Part shown: positions 33,044 to 40,515 of the stretch, one piece after another | How the letters are laid out: the number at the start of each line of letters is the position of its first letter | Position numbering within the stretch: the first letter of the stretch is position 1 | Assembly: GCF_038066715.1 (NCBI RefSeq) | Contig: NZ_JBBUKT010000007.1 | Coordinates: 62,001-126,000 of the forward strand | Length of the DNA stretch: 64,000 bases | Direction: 5' to 3' | Source: Luteolibacter sp. Y139 | Lineage (GTDB): Bacteria > Verrucomicrobiota > Verrucomicrobiia > Verrucomicrobiales > Akkermansiaceae | Notes under the pieces: model-generated | What the model was told of the DNA's origin: nothing | The model's database searches: none | What the model saw: the letters and a program-made list of their open reading frames with translations, nothing else | Made by a program: the position numbers and the translations under genes

Positions 33044-34804
33044 TTACCAGAAGATGATGTTGAGGATCAGAGCGAAGACCAGCACCGCGGTGCCGACCAC
33101 GGCCGGGCGCTTCCAGAGCGGCTCGGCTTCGTCGTTCTGCTTGGGCGTGAGGGAGTAGACGAGGCCAACGAGTTCCTTGTCCTCCTTGGTCCGGGCCGTC
33201 GCCAGCGAGATGACGATGGTGAGGATGAAGCAGGAGCTCCAGGCGACGATGGCGAGCCAGAAGTTCTGGGCCATGCTGGAGGTGAACTGGTAGTGGGCGC
33301 CGAGGTAGCCGCCCTTGATCCAAGGCAGGGCGGCTTCGCCGGCTGCCATGATCTTCGGGGTGCTGAGGCCGTGGAAGGCGGCGGCGGCGAGGGTGCCACC
33401 GAGCAGGCCGAAGAAGGCACCGTGGCCGGTGGCCCGCTTCCAGAACATGCCGAGAAGGAAGGTTGCGAAGACCGGAGCGTTCACGAAGCCGAACACCAGC
33501 TGGAGGAAGTCCATGATGTTGTCCACGTTCTTCGCGACATAGGCGAAGGCGATGGAGATCAGGATGCCGGCGACGGTGGCGACCTTACCCATCCACATGT
33601 AGTGGGAGTCGGACTTGTTCGGCGCGATGTAGGACTGGTAGATGTCGTAGGTCCAGACGGTGTTGAAGGCGGTCACGTTGCCCGCCATGCCGGACATGAA
33701 GGAGGCCATCAGCGCGGTGAGGGCGAGGCCGAGGAGGCCGGTCGGCAGGTAGTGGGCGATCAGCGAGGGGATCACCAGGTTGTAGTCCGGATTGCCGGTT
33801 TCCATGCCGGGGATCGAGTAGCCGGTGCCGGACTTCATCAGCGCCAGGGCGATGATGCCGGGAAGGATCACGATCACGGGGAAGAGCATCTTTGGCACGG
33901 CGCCGATGATGGGCGTGCGGCGGGCGTCGTTCATGGACTTGGCGGCCATGGCGCGCTGGACGACGAGGAAGTCCGTGCACCAGTAACCGAAGGAGAGCAC
34001 GAAGCCGAGGCCGAAGACCATGGCGAACCACTCCACACCCATCGGGTTGTCGGTGGTGCCCATGTATTTCCAGGAGTGGACGAAGGTGTCATCGAGACCC
34101 TTCTTCATGTTTTCCCAGCCGCCCATGTTCTCAAGGCCGAGAATGACCAGCGGCGCGAAGCCGAGGACGATGAGGAAGAACTGGAGGACTTCCGTGTAGA
34201 TGGCGGAGGTCAGACCGCCCTTGAGCACGTAGGCCAGAACGACGACGGATGAAACCAGCAGCGAGATATTGTAGTCCCAGCCGAGCAGGAGCTTGAGCAG
34301 GGCGGCCAGCGCGTGCAGGGAGGCGCCGGACGAGGCGACCGTCATGGCCGCGAAGGCGATGGAGTTCAGACCGCGGGTCTTTTCATCGAAGCGCAGCTTG
34401 AGGTATTCCGGCACCGACCGTGCCTTCGAGCCGTAGTAGAACGGCATCATGAAGATCGCCAGGAAGATCATGGCCGGAATCGCACCCACCCAATAGAAGT
34501 GCGAGGTCATGATGCCGTATTTGGCACCGGAGGCGGCCATGCCGATGACTTCCTGCGCGCCGAGGTTGGCGGAAAGGAAGGCGAGGCCGGTGATCCATGC
34601 CGGGATCGACTTGCCGGAGAGGAAGAAGTCGTTCGCACTCTTCACCTGCCGCTTCAGCATGAAGCCGATGCCGATGACGACCGCGATGTAGGCCGCGAGG
34701 ATGGTGTAATCGACGAAATGGAGGTCGATTTTCGGCGCATTGACGCCGGAGGAAACGGCGCCGCCACCGGCGGACGCGAGGATCGGGACGAGGTCGAGGA
34801 ACAT
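33044..34804 (-). CDS. Sodium/sugar symporter (SSS family, SGLT-like)
   Basis: 586 residues. The ATG at 34804 is chosen because the first helix follows it; the longer upstream frame runs through an intergenic hairpin. About 14 membrane helices are visible. The family core includes FFLSGKSIPAWITGLAFLSA, GLNSIAFAAM, GGLTSAIYTEVLQFFLIVLG and the late helix VFGFVNAPVFATFLLGMFWKR, as in vSGLT-type galactose/glucose symporters. The position between galM and galK makes galactose (or a galactoside) the likely substrate; this is inferred from context. Confidence 0.93.
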   Translation of the reverse strand: MFLDLVPILASAGGGAVSSGVNAPKIDLHFVDYTILAAYIAVVIGIGFMLKRQVKSANDFFLSGKSIPAWITGLAFLSANLGAQEVIGMAASGAKYGIMTSHFYWVGAIPAMIFLAIFMMPFYYGSKARSVPEYLKLRFDEKTRGLNSIAFAAMTVASSGASLHALAALLKLLLGWDYNISLLVSSVVVLAYVLKGGLTSAIYTEVLQFFLIVLGFAPLVILGLENMGGWENMKKGLDDTFVHSWKYMGTTDNPMGVEWFAMVFGLGFVLSFGYWCTDFLVVQRAMAAKSMNDARRTPIIGAVPKMLFPVIVILPGIIALALMKSGTGYSIPGMETGNPDYNLVIPSLIAHYLPTGLLGLALTALMASFMSGMAGNVTAFNTVWTYDIYQSYIAPNKSDSHYMWMGKVATVAGILISIAFAYVAKNVDNIMDFLQLVFGFVNAPVFATFLLGMFWKRATGHGAFFGLLGGTLAAAAFHGLSTPKIMAAGEAALPWIKGGYLGAHYQFTSSMAQNFWLAIVAWSSCFILTIVISLATARTKEDKELVGLVYSLTPKQNDEAEPLWKRPAVVGTAVLVFALILNIIFW

Positions 34805-34884
34805 TGGGTTCAGGAAAACAAGGATTCGGGAAGCAGGAGCGCGATTTGAAGCGACGGGCTGCCCGTCTAGCAAGTGGTCAGTGC

Positions 34885-34912
34885 GTGCGCCCCCACGATT
34901 GTGGGGGCGCAC
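34885..34912. other. Perfect 12-bp hairpin between galM and the symporter gene
   Basis: GTGCGCCCCCAC (34885-34896) pairs without mismatch with GTGGGGGCGCAC (34901-34912) around GATT. It sits in the leader between galM (upstream on this strand) and the symporter. With no U-tract it is more likely an RNA-stability or partial-termination element that sets the ratio of galM to transporter. Confidence 0.65.
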
Positions 34913-34934
34913 GGAAGGGAGGCAGGCCTGCGGA

Positions 34935-36074
34935 TTATTCGGCCGAGAACTTCAGCACCATGGTGTGCTTGTAGGTCTCGCCGGGCTTGAGGACCGCGGT
35001 CGGGAAGGACGGCTGGTTCGGCGCGTCCGGGAAGTTTTCGGTCTCGAGGGCGCAGGCGGTGCGGTAGGCGTACTTCACGCCGCCCTTGCCGGCCACGGTG
35101 CCGTCGAGGAAATTGCCGCCGTAGAACTGGATGGCGGGCTTATCGGTCGAGATGTCGAGCCGGCGACCGCTCTTCGGGTCCTTCAGGGTGGCGGCGTGGC
35201 GGATGCCTTCCTTCTTGGTCAGGATCCAGGCGTGGTCGTAGCCACCGCCGAGCTTGAGGGCCTCGAATTCCGCGCCGACGCGCTCGCCGATCGGGGTCGG
35301 CTTGGTGAAATCCATCGGGGTGCCGGTGACGGAATCCAGCTTGCCGGTCGGGATCAGGCCCTTGTCGGTCGGCAGATACTTGTCGGCATCCAGGGTGAGG
35401 ATGTGATCGTTGATGGTCTCATTCGGCACGCCGCTGAGGTTCCAGTAGGCGTGCTGGACGATATTGAGAACTGTCGGGGCGTCGGTGGTGGCGGTGACTT
35501 CCCACTTCAGCTCGTTGGCCTCGGTCAGGGTGTACTTGACCTTGGTGGTCAGGGTGCCCGGGTAGCCTTCCTCGCCGTCCTTCGAGACGTAGGTGAGGTC
35601 GAGGGAGTTGGAGGCGTCATCGGCCTTGGCGGTCCAGAGGACCTTGTTGAAGCCGACATTGCCGCCGTGGAGGTGGCAGGGGATGCCGCCGGGCTCGTTG
35701 TTGGTGGCGAGCGTGTAGTCCTTGCCGTTCAGGGAGAACTTGCCGTCCTTGATGCGGTTGCCGAAGCGGCCGACGGTGGCGCCGAAGTAGGGATTGCCCT
35801 TGGAAAGGTAGCCTTCCGCGGAATCGAAGCCGTAGGTGACATCGGCGTTCTTGCCGGCCTTGTCCGGGACTTCCATGGAGACGATGGTCGCTCCGAGGTC
35901 GGTGATCTTGGCGCGGAGGCCGTTCTTGTTGGTCAGGGTGAAGATCTTGGCTTCACGGCCGTCAGGGAGCTTTCCAAAGGTTTCCACAGGAATTTTCGAG
36001 GTAGCGGAGGCGGAATCTTTTCCGGCGGCAAGGCAAGCGGTTGCCATCAGCGTCATCAAGGTGGCTGTTTTCAT
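34935..36074 (-). CDS. galM: Aldose 1-epimerase (mutarotase), exported
   Basis: It interconverts alpha and beta anomers of galactose/glucose. 379 residues with a signal peptide (MKTATLMTLMATACLAAG), so it acts outside the cytoplasm. Family motifs are present: GATIVSMEVPDK, PYFGATVGRFGNRI, HLHGGNVGFNKVLW, NIVQHAYWNLSG with the catalytic His, ALKLGGGYDHAWIL, GRRLDISTDKPAIQFYGGNFLDG and the Glu in ACALETENFPDAPN. It is the first gene of the leftward galactose transcript. An exported mutarotase in front of a sodium symporter would hand the right anomer to the transporter. Confidence 0.96.
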   Translation of the reverse strand: MKTATLMTLMATACLAAGKDSASATSKIPVETFGKLPDGREAKIFTLTNKNGLRAKITDLGATIVSMEVPDKAGKNADVTYGFDSAEGYLSKGNPYFGATVGRFGNRIKDGKFSLNGKDYTLATNNEPGGIPCHLHGGNVGFNKVLWTAKADDASNSLDLTYVSKDGEEGYPGTLTTKVKYTLTEANELKWEVTATTDAPTVLNIVQHAYWNLSGVPNETINDHILTLDADKYLPTDKGLIPTGKLDSVTGTPMDFTKPTPIGERVGAEFEALKLGGGYDHAWILTKKEGIRHAATLKDPKSGRRLDISTDKPAIQFYGGNFLDGTVAGKGGVKYAYRTACALETENFPDAPNQPSFPTAVLKPGETYKHTMVLKFSAE

Positions 36075-36239
36075 GGGTTAGTAGGTCAAACGTAGTCGAA
36101 ACTTCAAATCATGGATTCAGGGTGTAAATCCGAAATCCTGTCCTCAGATGCTGGGTTTTCCGATGCATCTCATGCTCAGGAGGGTACCGGCAAGATTTCC
36201 TTGTTGCCGGGCCGTCATGTGCGCGGAAGAACAAACCGC
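36075..36239. promoter_or_regulatory. Divergent promoter region, galactose cluster / GAF operon
   Basis: A 165-base gap between galM (leftward) and the GAF gene (rightward). It must hold the promoters of both units. No clear operator palindrome or sigma-70 pair was identified. Confidence 0.35.
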
Positions 36240-36683
36240 ATGAACGTGGATTTCGCGAATCAGGAAAGTGTGGGGACGTGGCTGGCCGGAGTGCTCGAGA
36301 GTTTCGCCTGCCAGACAGGGACCCTGCACAAGGCGGATGGCGAGTGGCTGGACCTGGTGGCGCAGGTCGGGGTGCCGGAATTCCTGCTGCCGAAGATCGC
36401 CCGGATTCCCTTTGGCAAGGGGATCGCCGGGGTGGCGGCGGAGCGGCGGGAGCCGGTGGAGCTGTGCAATCTCCAGCAGGATCTGGGCGGGGTGGCCCGG
36501 CCGGATGCGCGGGAGACGAAGGTCTCCGGCTCGCTGGCGGTGCCGGTGCTCTCGCCCGATGGTGCGACGGTGCTGGGTACCTTGGGAGTTGGCATGCAGG
36601 AGCCGCATGATTTCACGGAAGATGAGAAGGCGCGACTGTCCGGAATTGCTACGGAGATCGGAAAGACATGGGCTGGAAGCTGA
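36240..36683 (+). CDS. GAF-domain protein
   Basis: 147 residues from the ATG at 36240; a longer upstream frame looks non-coding. A single GAF domain covers nearly the whole protein: VLESFACQTGTLHKADGEWLDLVA, then PFGKGIAGVAAERREPVEL, DARETKVSGSLAVPVLSPDG, LGTLGVGMQEPHDFTEDEKARL. It is a small cytoplasmic ligand-sensing domain with no attached effector, likely acting by protein-protein contact. It is the first gene of a rightward run; the KH/R3H gene follows after 35 bases. Confidence 0.85.
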   Translation: MNVDFANQESVGTWLAGVLESFACQTGTLHKADGEWLDLVAQVGVPEFLLPKIARIPFGKGIAGVAAERREPVELCNLQQDLGGVARPDARETKVSGSLAVPVLSPDGATVLGTLGVGMQEPHDFTEDEKARLSGIATEIGKTWAGS

Positions 36684-36718
36684 CCGCGCCATTGACCGGC
36701 GGGCGCAAGGATCGTTAG

Positions 36719-37204
36719 ATGACGGCCATGACACCCGTTGGGGCAGCGAAGAAGATCCTCGATACCATGCTGGGCCATCTCGGCTTCCATGTGGAGATCG
36801 AGATCATCGAAAGCGAGGAGGAGCCGTGCCTGCAGATTCACACGCCACGCAGCGAGTTGCTGATCGGCAAGGACGGAGAGCGACTGGATGATTTGCAGTA
36901 CCTGGTGAACCGGGTGCTGCGGAAGCATTTCCCGAAGGCCCCGCGCGTGCGGATCGACTGCGAGCACTACCGCGCGATCCAGGAAGACAAGCTGTCCGCC
37001 GAGGTCCGCGCTGCGGCCGAGGGGGTGAAAACCAGCGGCAAGGCCTTCAAGATGCGGCCGCTGAATGCCTACTACCGCCGGCTCGTCCACAATGTGCTGG
37101 TCGATGACGAGACGGTGGAGAGCGTTTCGCCCGGCGGCGAGGAGCGGCTCAAGCGCATCATCATTCGTCCGCGTGGCAGCGAGGGAACCCCGAGCGCGGA
37201 ATGA
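36719..37204 (+). CDS. Jag-like RNA-binding protein (KH plus R3H)
   Basis: 161 residues. The KH motif is ELLIGKDGERLDDLQYLVNRVL (about 45-66), followed by a basic region and the R3H-type helix (RPLNAYYRRLVHNVL), then a DDETVESVSPGGEERLKRIIIRP strand. This is the Jag/KhpB (SpoIIIJ-associated) architecture, found with ribosomal and membrane-insertase genes elsewhere and linked to small-RNA binding. Here its context is different (GAF upstream, DoxX downstream, 4-bp ATGA overlap), so its partner is unknown. An in-frame ATG nine bases on (36728) could be the true start. Confidence 0.85.
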   Translation: MTAMTPVGAAKKILDTMLGHLGFHVEIEIIESEEEPCLQIHTPRSELLIGKDGERLDDLQYLVNRVLRKHFPKAPRVRIDCEHYRAIQEDKLSAEVRAAAEGVKTSGKAFKMRPLNAYYRRLVHNVLVDDETVESVSPGGEERLKRIIIRPRGSEGTPSAE

Positions 37205-37674
37205 AGAAGTTCTTTTTCGACTGCGGGACGCGTGACCCGCTGGCTTCGACCGGGCTGGTGCTGCTGCGGCTGGCGTACGGCTGGATGATGCTCTACGGGC
37301 ACGGGATCATGAAGATCCAGAACTTCGAGCAGATGAAGGCAGGGTGGCCGGTTGCCGGTATCTTTCCGCTGAACTTGATGAGCAGCCCGGTCAGCCTGAT
37401 GGCGACGATCGGCGCGGAGGTGGGTGCGTCGGCCTTGCTGATGCTAGGCTTCATGACCCGGCCGGCGTCATTCGTGCTCGGATTTGCGATGACGATTGCC
37501 GCGTTCCAAGTGAACGCCCAAGCGCCGTTTTTCTCGACCGGCAGCGGGCCTTCCAAGGAGATGGCGGTGCTTTATCTGATTCCCTGCTTCGTCTTCATCA
37601 TCACCGGGGCCGGCCAGTGGTCGATTGATGCCGGATTTGATACGGACAAGCGCCGCCGTCGCTGGAAGAAGTGA
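37201..37674 (+). CDS. DoxX-family membrane protein
   Basis: 157 residues with four membrane helices. It fits the DoxX/DoxD fold: GLVLLRLAYGWMMLYGHGIMK near residue 20, PLNLMSSPVSLMATIGAEVGASALLMLG, then the last helix FVFIITGAGQWSIDAGF. DoxX proteins are small quinone-associated membrane proteins of mostly unknown role, linked to oxidative stress. Its ATG overlaps the stop of the KH/R3H gene by 4 bases (ATGA), so translation is coupled. Confidence 0.88.
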   Translation: MKKFFFDCGTRDPLASTGLVLLRLAYGWMMLYGHGIMKIQNFEQMKAGWPVAGIFPLNLMSSPVSLMATIGAEVGASALLMLGFMTRPASFVLGFAMTIAAFQVNAQAPFFSTGSGPSKEMAVLYLIPCFVFIITGAGQWSIDAGFDTDKRRRRWKK

Positions 37675-37693
37675 GCTGAGCTAGAGCCAAGCC

Positions 37694-38041
37694 ATGGAAA
37701 CGCACCGCCTCGTCCTGCCGGAGGATCTGAATCATTTCGGATTCCTTTTTGGCGGGCGCTTGCTGGCGTGGGTGGATGAGGCGTGCTGGATCGCGGCGTC
37801 GCTGGATTTCCCGCACTGCCAGTTCGTGACCATCGGGATGGACAAGGTGGAGTTCCGGTTTTCGGTGCGGCAGGGGACTATTCTCAATATCCGCTGCATC
37901 AAGGAGCACGAGGGCAATACCTCGGTGAGCTACCGGGTGGAGGTCTTCGACCGGCGGAACTCGATCGCGCCGCCGATCTTTTCGACCGGCATCACTTACG
38001 TGAGCGTGGACGACAGCGGGCGGAAGCGACCGATCCGTTAA
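37694..38041 (+). CDS. Hotdog-fold acyl-CoA thioesterase
   Basis: 115 residues, a single hotdog domain: LNHFGFLFGGRLLAWVDEA near residue 13 (the fold's Asn/Asp active-site helix), QFVTIGMDKVEFRFSVRQG, then SVSYRVEVFDR and STGITYVSVD. The pattern is of the YciA/ACOT type, which hydrolyses acyl-CoA. The chain-length preference is unknown. It lies 19 bases after the DoxX gene in the same operon. Confidence 0.88.
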   Translation: METHRLVLPEDLNHFGFLFGGRLLAWVDEACWIAASLDFPHCQFVTIGMDKVEFRFSVRQGTILNIRCIKEHEGNTSVSYRVEVFDRRNSIAPPIFSTGITYVSVDDSGRKRPIR

Positions 38042-38092
38042 GCGTGCGCCGGGCTTGCCCGCGGCTCCTGGGCCTGCCATCACGGCGGGCCG

Positions 38093-39649
38093 ATGATCGA
38101 GACGCTCGACCTCATTTTGCCCCTCGAAGCCTCCGAGGACGAAGCCGCGTGGAAAGCTGCTGCGGCGAAGAAGCTCGGCGTGCCCGCCTCGCGGGTGACC
38201 GGAGTGCGGCTGCTGAAGCACTCGCTGGATGCCCGGCAGCGTGCGGTGAAGGTGCAGCTCCGGCTGGAGGTGGCGGTGGATGAGCCGCTGCCGGAGGAGG
38301 TGAATCCGGCCTGGTCGGCTCCGGCGCTGCCGCGGGATGCGAAGACGGCGGTGATTGTGGGGTGCGGACCGGCGGGGATGTTTGCGGCGCTGCGGTGCCT
38401 GGAGCGGGGGATCAAGCCGATCGTGCTGGAGCGGGGGAAGGATGCGTCCGCGCGGCGATTCGACTTAGCTCCGATCTTGCGGCAGGGGGTGGTGATCGAG
38501 GATTCTAACTATTGTTTCGGTGAGGGGGGGGCGGGGACTTTCTCCGATGGCAAGCTCTACACGCGTGCGACGAAGCGTGGCCCTGTCGCTCGTGTTTACG
38601 AGATCCTGGTCGCGCATGGTGCGCCGCAGCGGATTCTAACAGATGCGCATCCGCACATCGGCTCGAACCTGCTGCCGAATGTGGTGAAGGCGATGCGGGC
38701 TTCCATTCTCGAAGCGGGTGGGGAAGTCCGCTTTCAGGCCAAGGTGGTGGATTTCATCCTCGATGGTGACCGGCTGCGTGGCGTGGTCACTGCGGATGGT
38801 GAGGAGATCACGGGGGATGCGGTGATTCTGGCGACCGGGCACAGCGCGCGGGATATTTACCGGCTGCTTGCGGAGAAGAAGATCTTGTTAGAGCGGAAGC
38901 CGTTTGCGGTGGGGGTGCGGATTGAGCACCCGCAGCCGTTCATTGATGCCGAGCAGTATCACCTGAAGAAAGATGAGGCGCGGCCGGATCTGTTGCCTGC
39001 TGCGCGTTATGCGGTGGCGACGAAGATCGATGACCGCGGGGTGCATTCGTTCTGCATGTGCCCTGGTGGTTTCATCGTGCCGGCATCGACCGAGAATGAT
39101 GAGGTGGTGGTGAATGGGATGAGCCTCGCTCGCCGCGATTCGCCGTTTGCGAACTCGGGGCTGGTGGTGACGGTGGAGCCGGAGGATACGGACTCGTTTG
39201 CGAAGGAGCACGGCGTGCTTTCCGGGATTGCCTATCAGAAGGCGCTGGAGGTTGCGGCGAAGCAGGCGGGTGGCGGGGGACAGGTGGCGCCGGGGCAGCG
39301 GGTGGCTGATTTCCTTGTCGGCAAGGTTTCGGCCGATCTGCCGAAGACGAGCTACTTTCCTGGAGGCAAGTCCTCGCCGCTGCATGAGATTTTGCCGAAG
39401 GGAATCGTCAGGCGGATGCAGACGGGACTGAAGTTGTTTGACCGGAAGATCCGGGGGTATGCGGGGAAGGAGGCGTTGTTGTTAGGCTTTGAGACGCGCA
39501 CGAGTTCGCCGGTTCGTATTCCTCGGCGGGACGATACGCTGGAGCATCCGGAAGTGCATGGCCTGTATCCGTGTGGGGAAGGGGCGGGGTATGCCGGGGG
39601 GATCGTAAGTGCGGCGCTCGATGGGATGCGGGTGGCGGAGGCGCTCTAG
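38093..39649 (+). CDS. FAD-dependent dehydrogenase (COG2509-like)
   Basis: 518 residues. A small N-terminal domain (about 1-80) precedes the Rossmann motif VIVGCGPAGMFAALRCLERG (about 83-102) with LERGK. Next come SNYCFGEGGAGTFSDGKLYT and DAHPHIGSNLLPNVVKAMR, the segments characteristic of the uncharacterised FAD-dependent dehydrogenases of COG2509, then GHSARDIYRLLAEKK. The C-terminal GLYPCGEGAGYAGGIVSAA completes FAD binding. The substrate is unknown. Its TAG stop shares CTAG with the stop of the convergent epimerase gene. Confidence 0.9.
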   Translation: MIETLDLILPLEASEDEAAWKAAAAKKLGVPASRVTGVRLLKHSLDARQRAVKVQLRLEVAVDEPLPEEVNPAWSAPALPRDAKTAVIVGCGPAGMFAALRCLERGIKPIVLERGKDASARRFDLAPILRQGVVIEDSNYCFGEGGAGTFSDGKLYTRATKRGPVARVYEILVAHGAPQRILTDAHPHIGSNLLPNVVKAMRASILEAGGEVRFQAKVVDFILDGDRLRGVVTADGEEITGDAVILATGHSARDIYRLLAEKKILLERKPFAVGVRIEHPQPFIDAEQYHLKKDEARPDLLPAARYAVATKIDDRGVHSFCMCPGGFIVPASTENDEVVVNGMSLARRDSPFANSGLVVTVEPEDTDSFAKEHGVLSGIAYQKALEVAAKQAGGGGQVAPGQRVADFLVGKVSADLPKTSYFPGGKSSPLHEILPKGIVRRMQTGLKLFDRKIRGYAGKEALLLGFETRTSSPVRIPRRDDTLEHPEVHGLYPCGEGAGYAGGIVSAALDGMRVAEAL

Positions 39650-40515
39650 GGAAAAGCCACTCGTGCTTCCCAGCCGAGGATCTCGCGAGCTTTCCTGACA
39701 TCTGCCAGCGTGCCGAGAACATCGGCCGGATGCGGTGGGCCGTATTTCACCTCGGTGGTCATGCCAGTCCATGCCTCGGCGGCGCGGAGCATGTCGTTTA
39801 CGGAGTGGTTTCGGCCGGTGCCGATATTGAAGGTCTCGAAGCCGCGGCCTTTCCATGCGAGCGCTTGCTCGACCGCACGGGCGACATCGGAGACATGCGT
39901 GAGGTCACGCCGCTGGCTGCCGTCGCCGTGGATGGTGATGGTTTCGGCGGCGAGGATTTTTCTGCGGAATGATTCCAGGGCTAGATCCGGGCGCTGGCCA
40001 TCGCCCCAGACGGCGAACAGTCGTAGGGCGATGAAGTCGATGCCGTGACTTTCTGAGTAGAGCTTGCCCCATTGCTCTCCTTGAACCTTTGTCAGGGCGT
40101 AGGGGCTGCAGGGGGAGAGTGGATTGTCTTCAGCGCTCGGCGTTCCGTTGGTTGCTCCATACACGCTGGATGAGGAGGCGAAGATGAAGCGCTTCACGCC
40201 GTGCTGTTTGGCCCATTCCAAGAGGCGAACGGTACCTCCGACATTGGTCTCAATGTAATCTGAAGGCCGCTCCATCGATGGCCGGACTCCGCCCAAGGCG
40301 GCGAGGTGGACGATGGCGTCGCAGTTTTTGCCCGGAAGATCTCCGTTGCGGATATCGCAGAGGATGGTCTGAATCTCATCCGGATGCGGCGGACTTGGCT
40401 CCCGATTGTCCAATGCGATCACACCATGCCCCGATTCTGCGAGATGGCGGGCAACATGGTGGCCGATGAATCCGGAGGCTCCGGTCACCAGAACGGTTGA
40501 TTTGTTAGATGGCAT
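39646..40515 (-). CDS. NAD-dependent nucleotide-sugar epimerase/dehydratase
   Basis: 289 residues of the extended SDR family. The N-terminal TGASGFIGHHVARHL binds NAD; the substrate is handled by the Ser/Tyr/Lys set in FIFASSSSVYGA and SPYALTKVQGE (YxxxK). RLFAVWGDGQRPDLAL and RDLTHVSDVARA are as in UDP-sugar 4-epimerases. The final product is unknown; UDP-galactose, UDP-glucuronate and similar sugars are candidates. It follows the double glycosyltransferase gene with an 11-base overlap, so it probably supplies sugar nucleotides to that enzyme. Confidence 0.92.
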   Translation of the reverse strand: MPSNKSTVLVTGASGFIGHHVARHLAESGHGVIALDNREPSPPHPDEIQTILCDIRNGDLPGKNCDAIVHLAALGGVRPSMERPSDYIETNVGGTVRLLEWAKQHGVKRFIFASSSSVYGATNGTPSAEDNPLSPCSPYALTKVQGEQWGKLYSESHGIDFIALRLFAVWGDGQRPDLALESFRRKILAAETITIHGDGSQRRDLTHVSDVARAVEQALAWKGRGFETFNIGTGRNHSVNDMLRAAEAWTGMTTEVKYGPPHPADVLGTLADVRKAREILGWEARVAFP

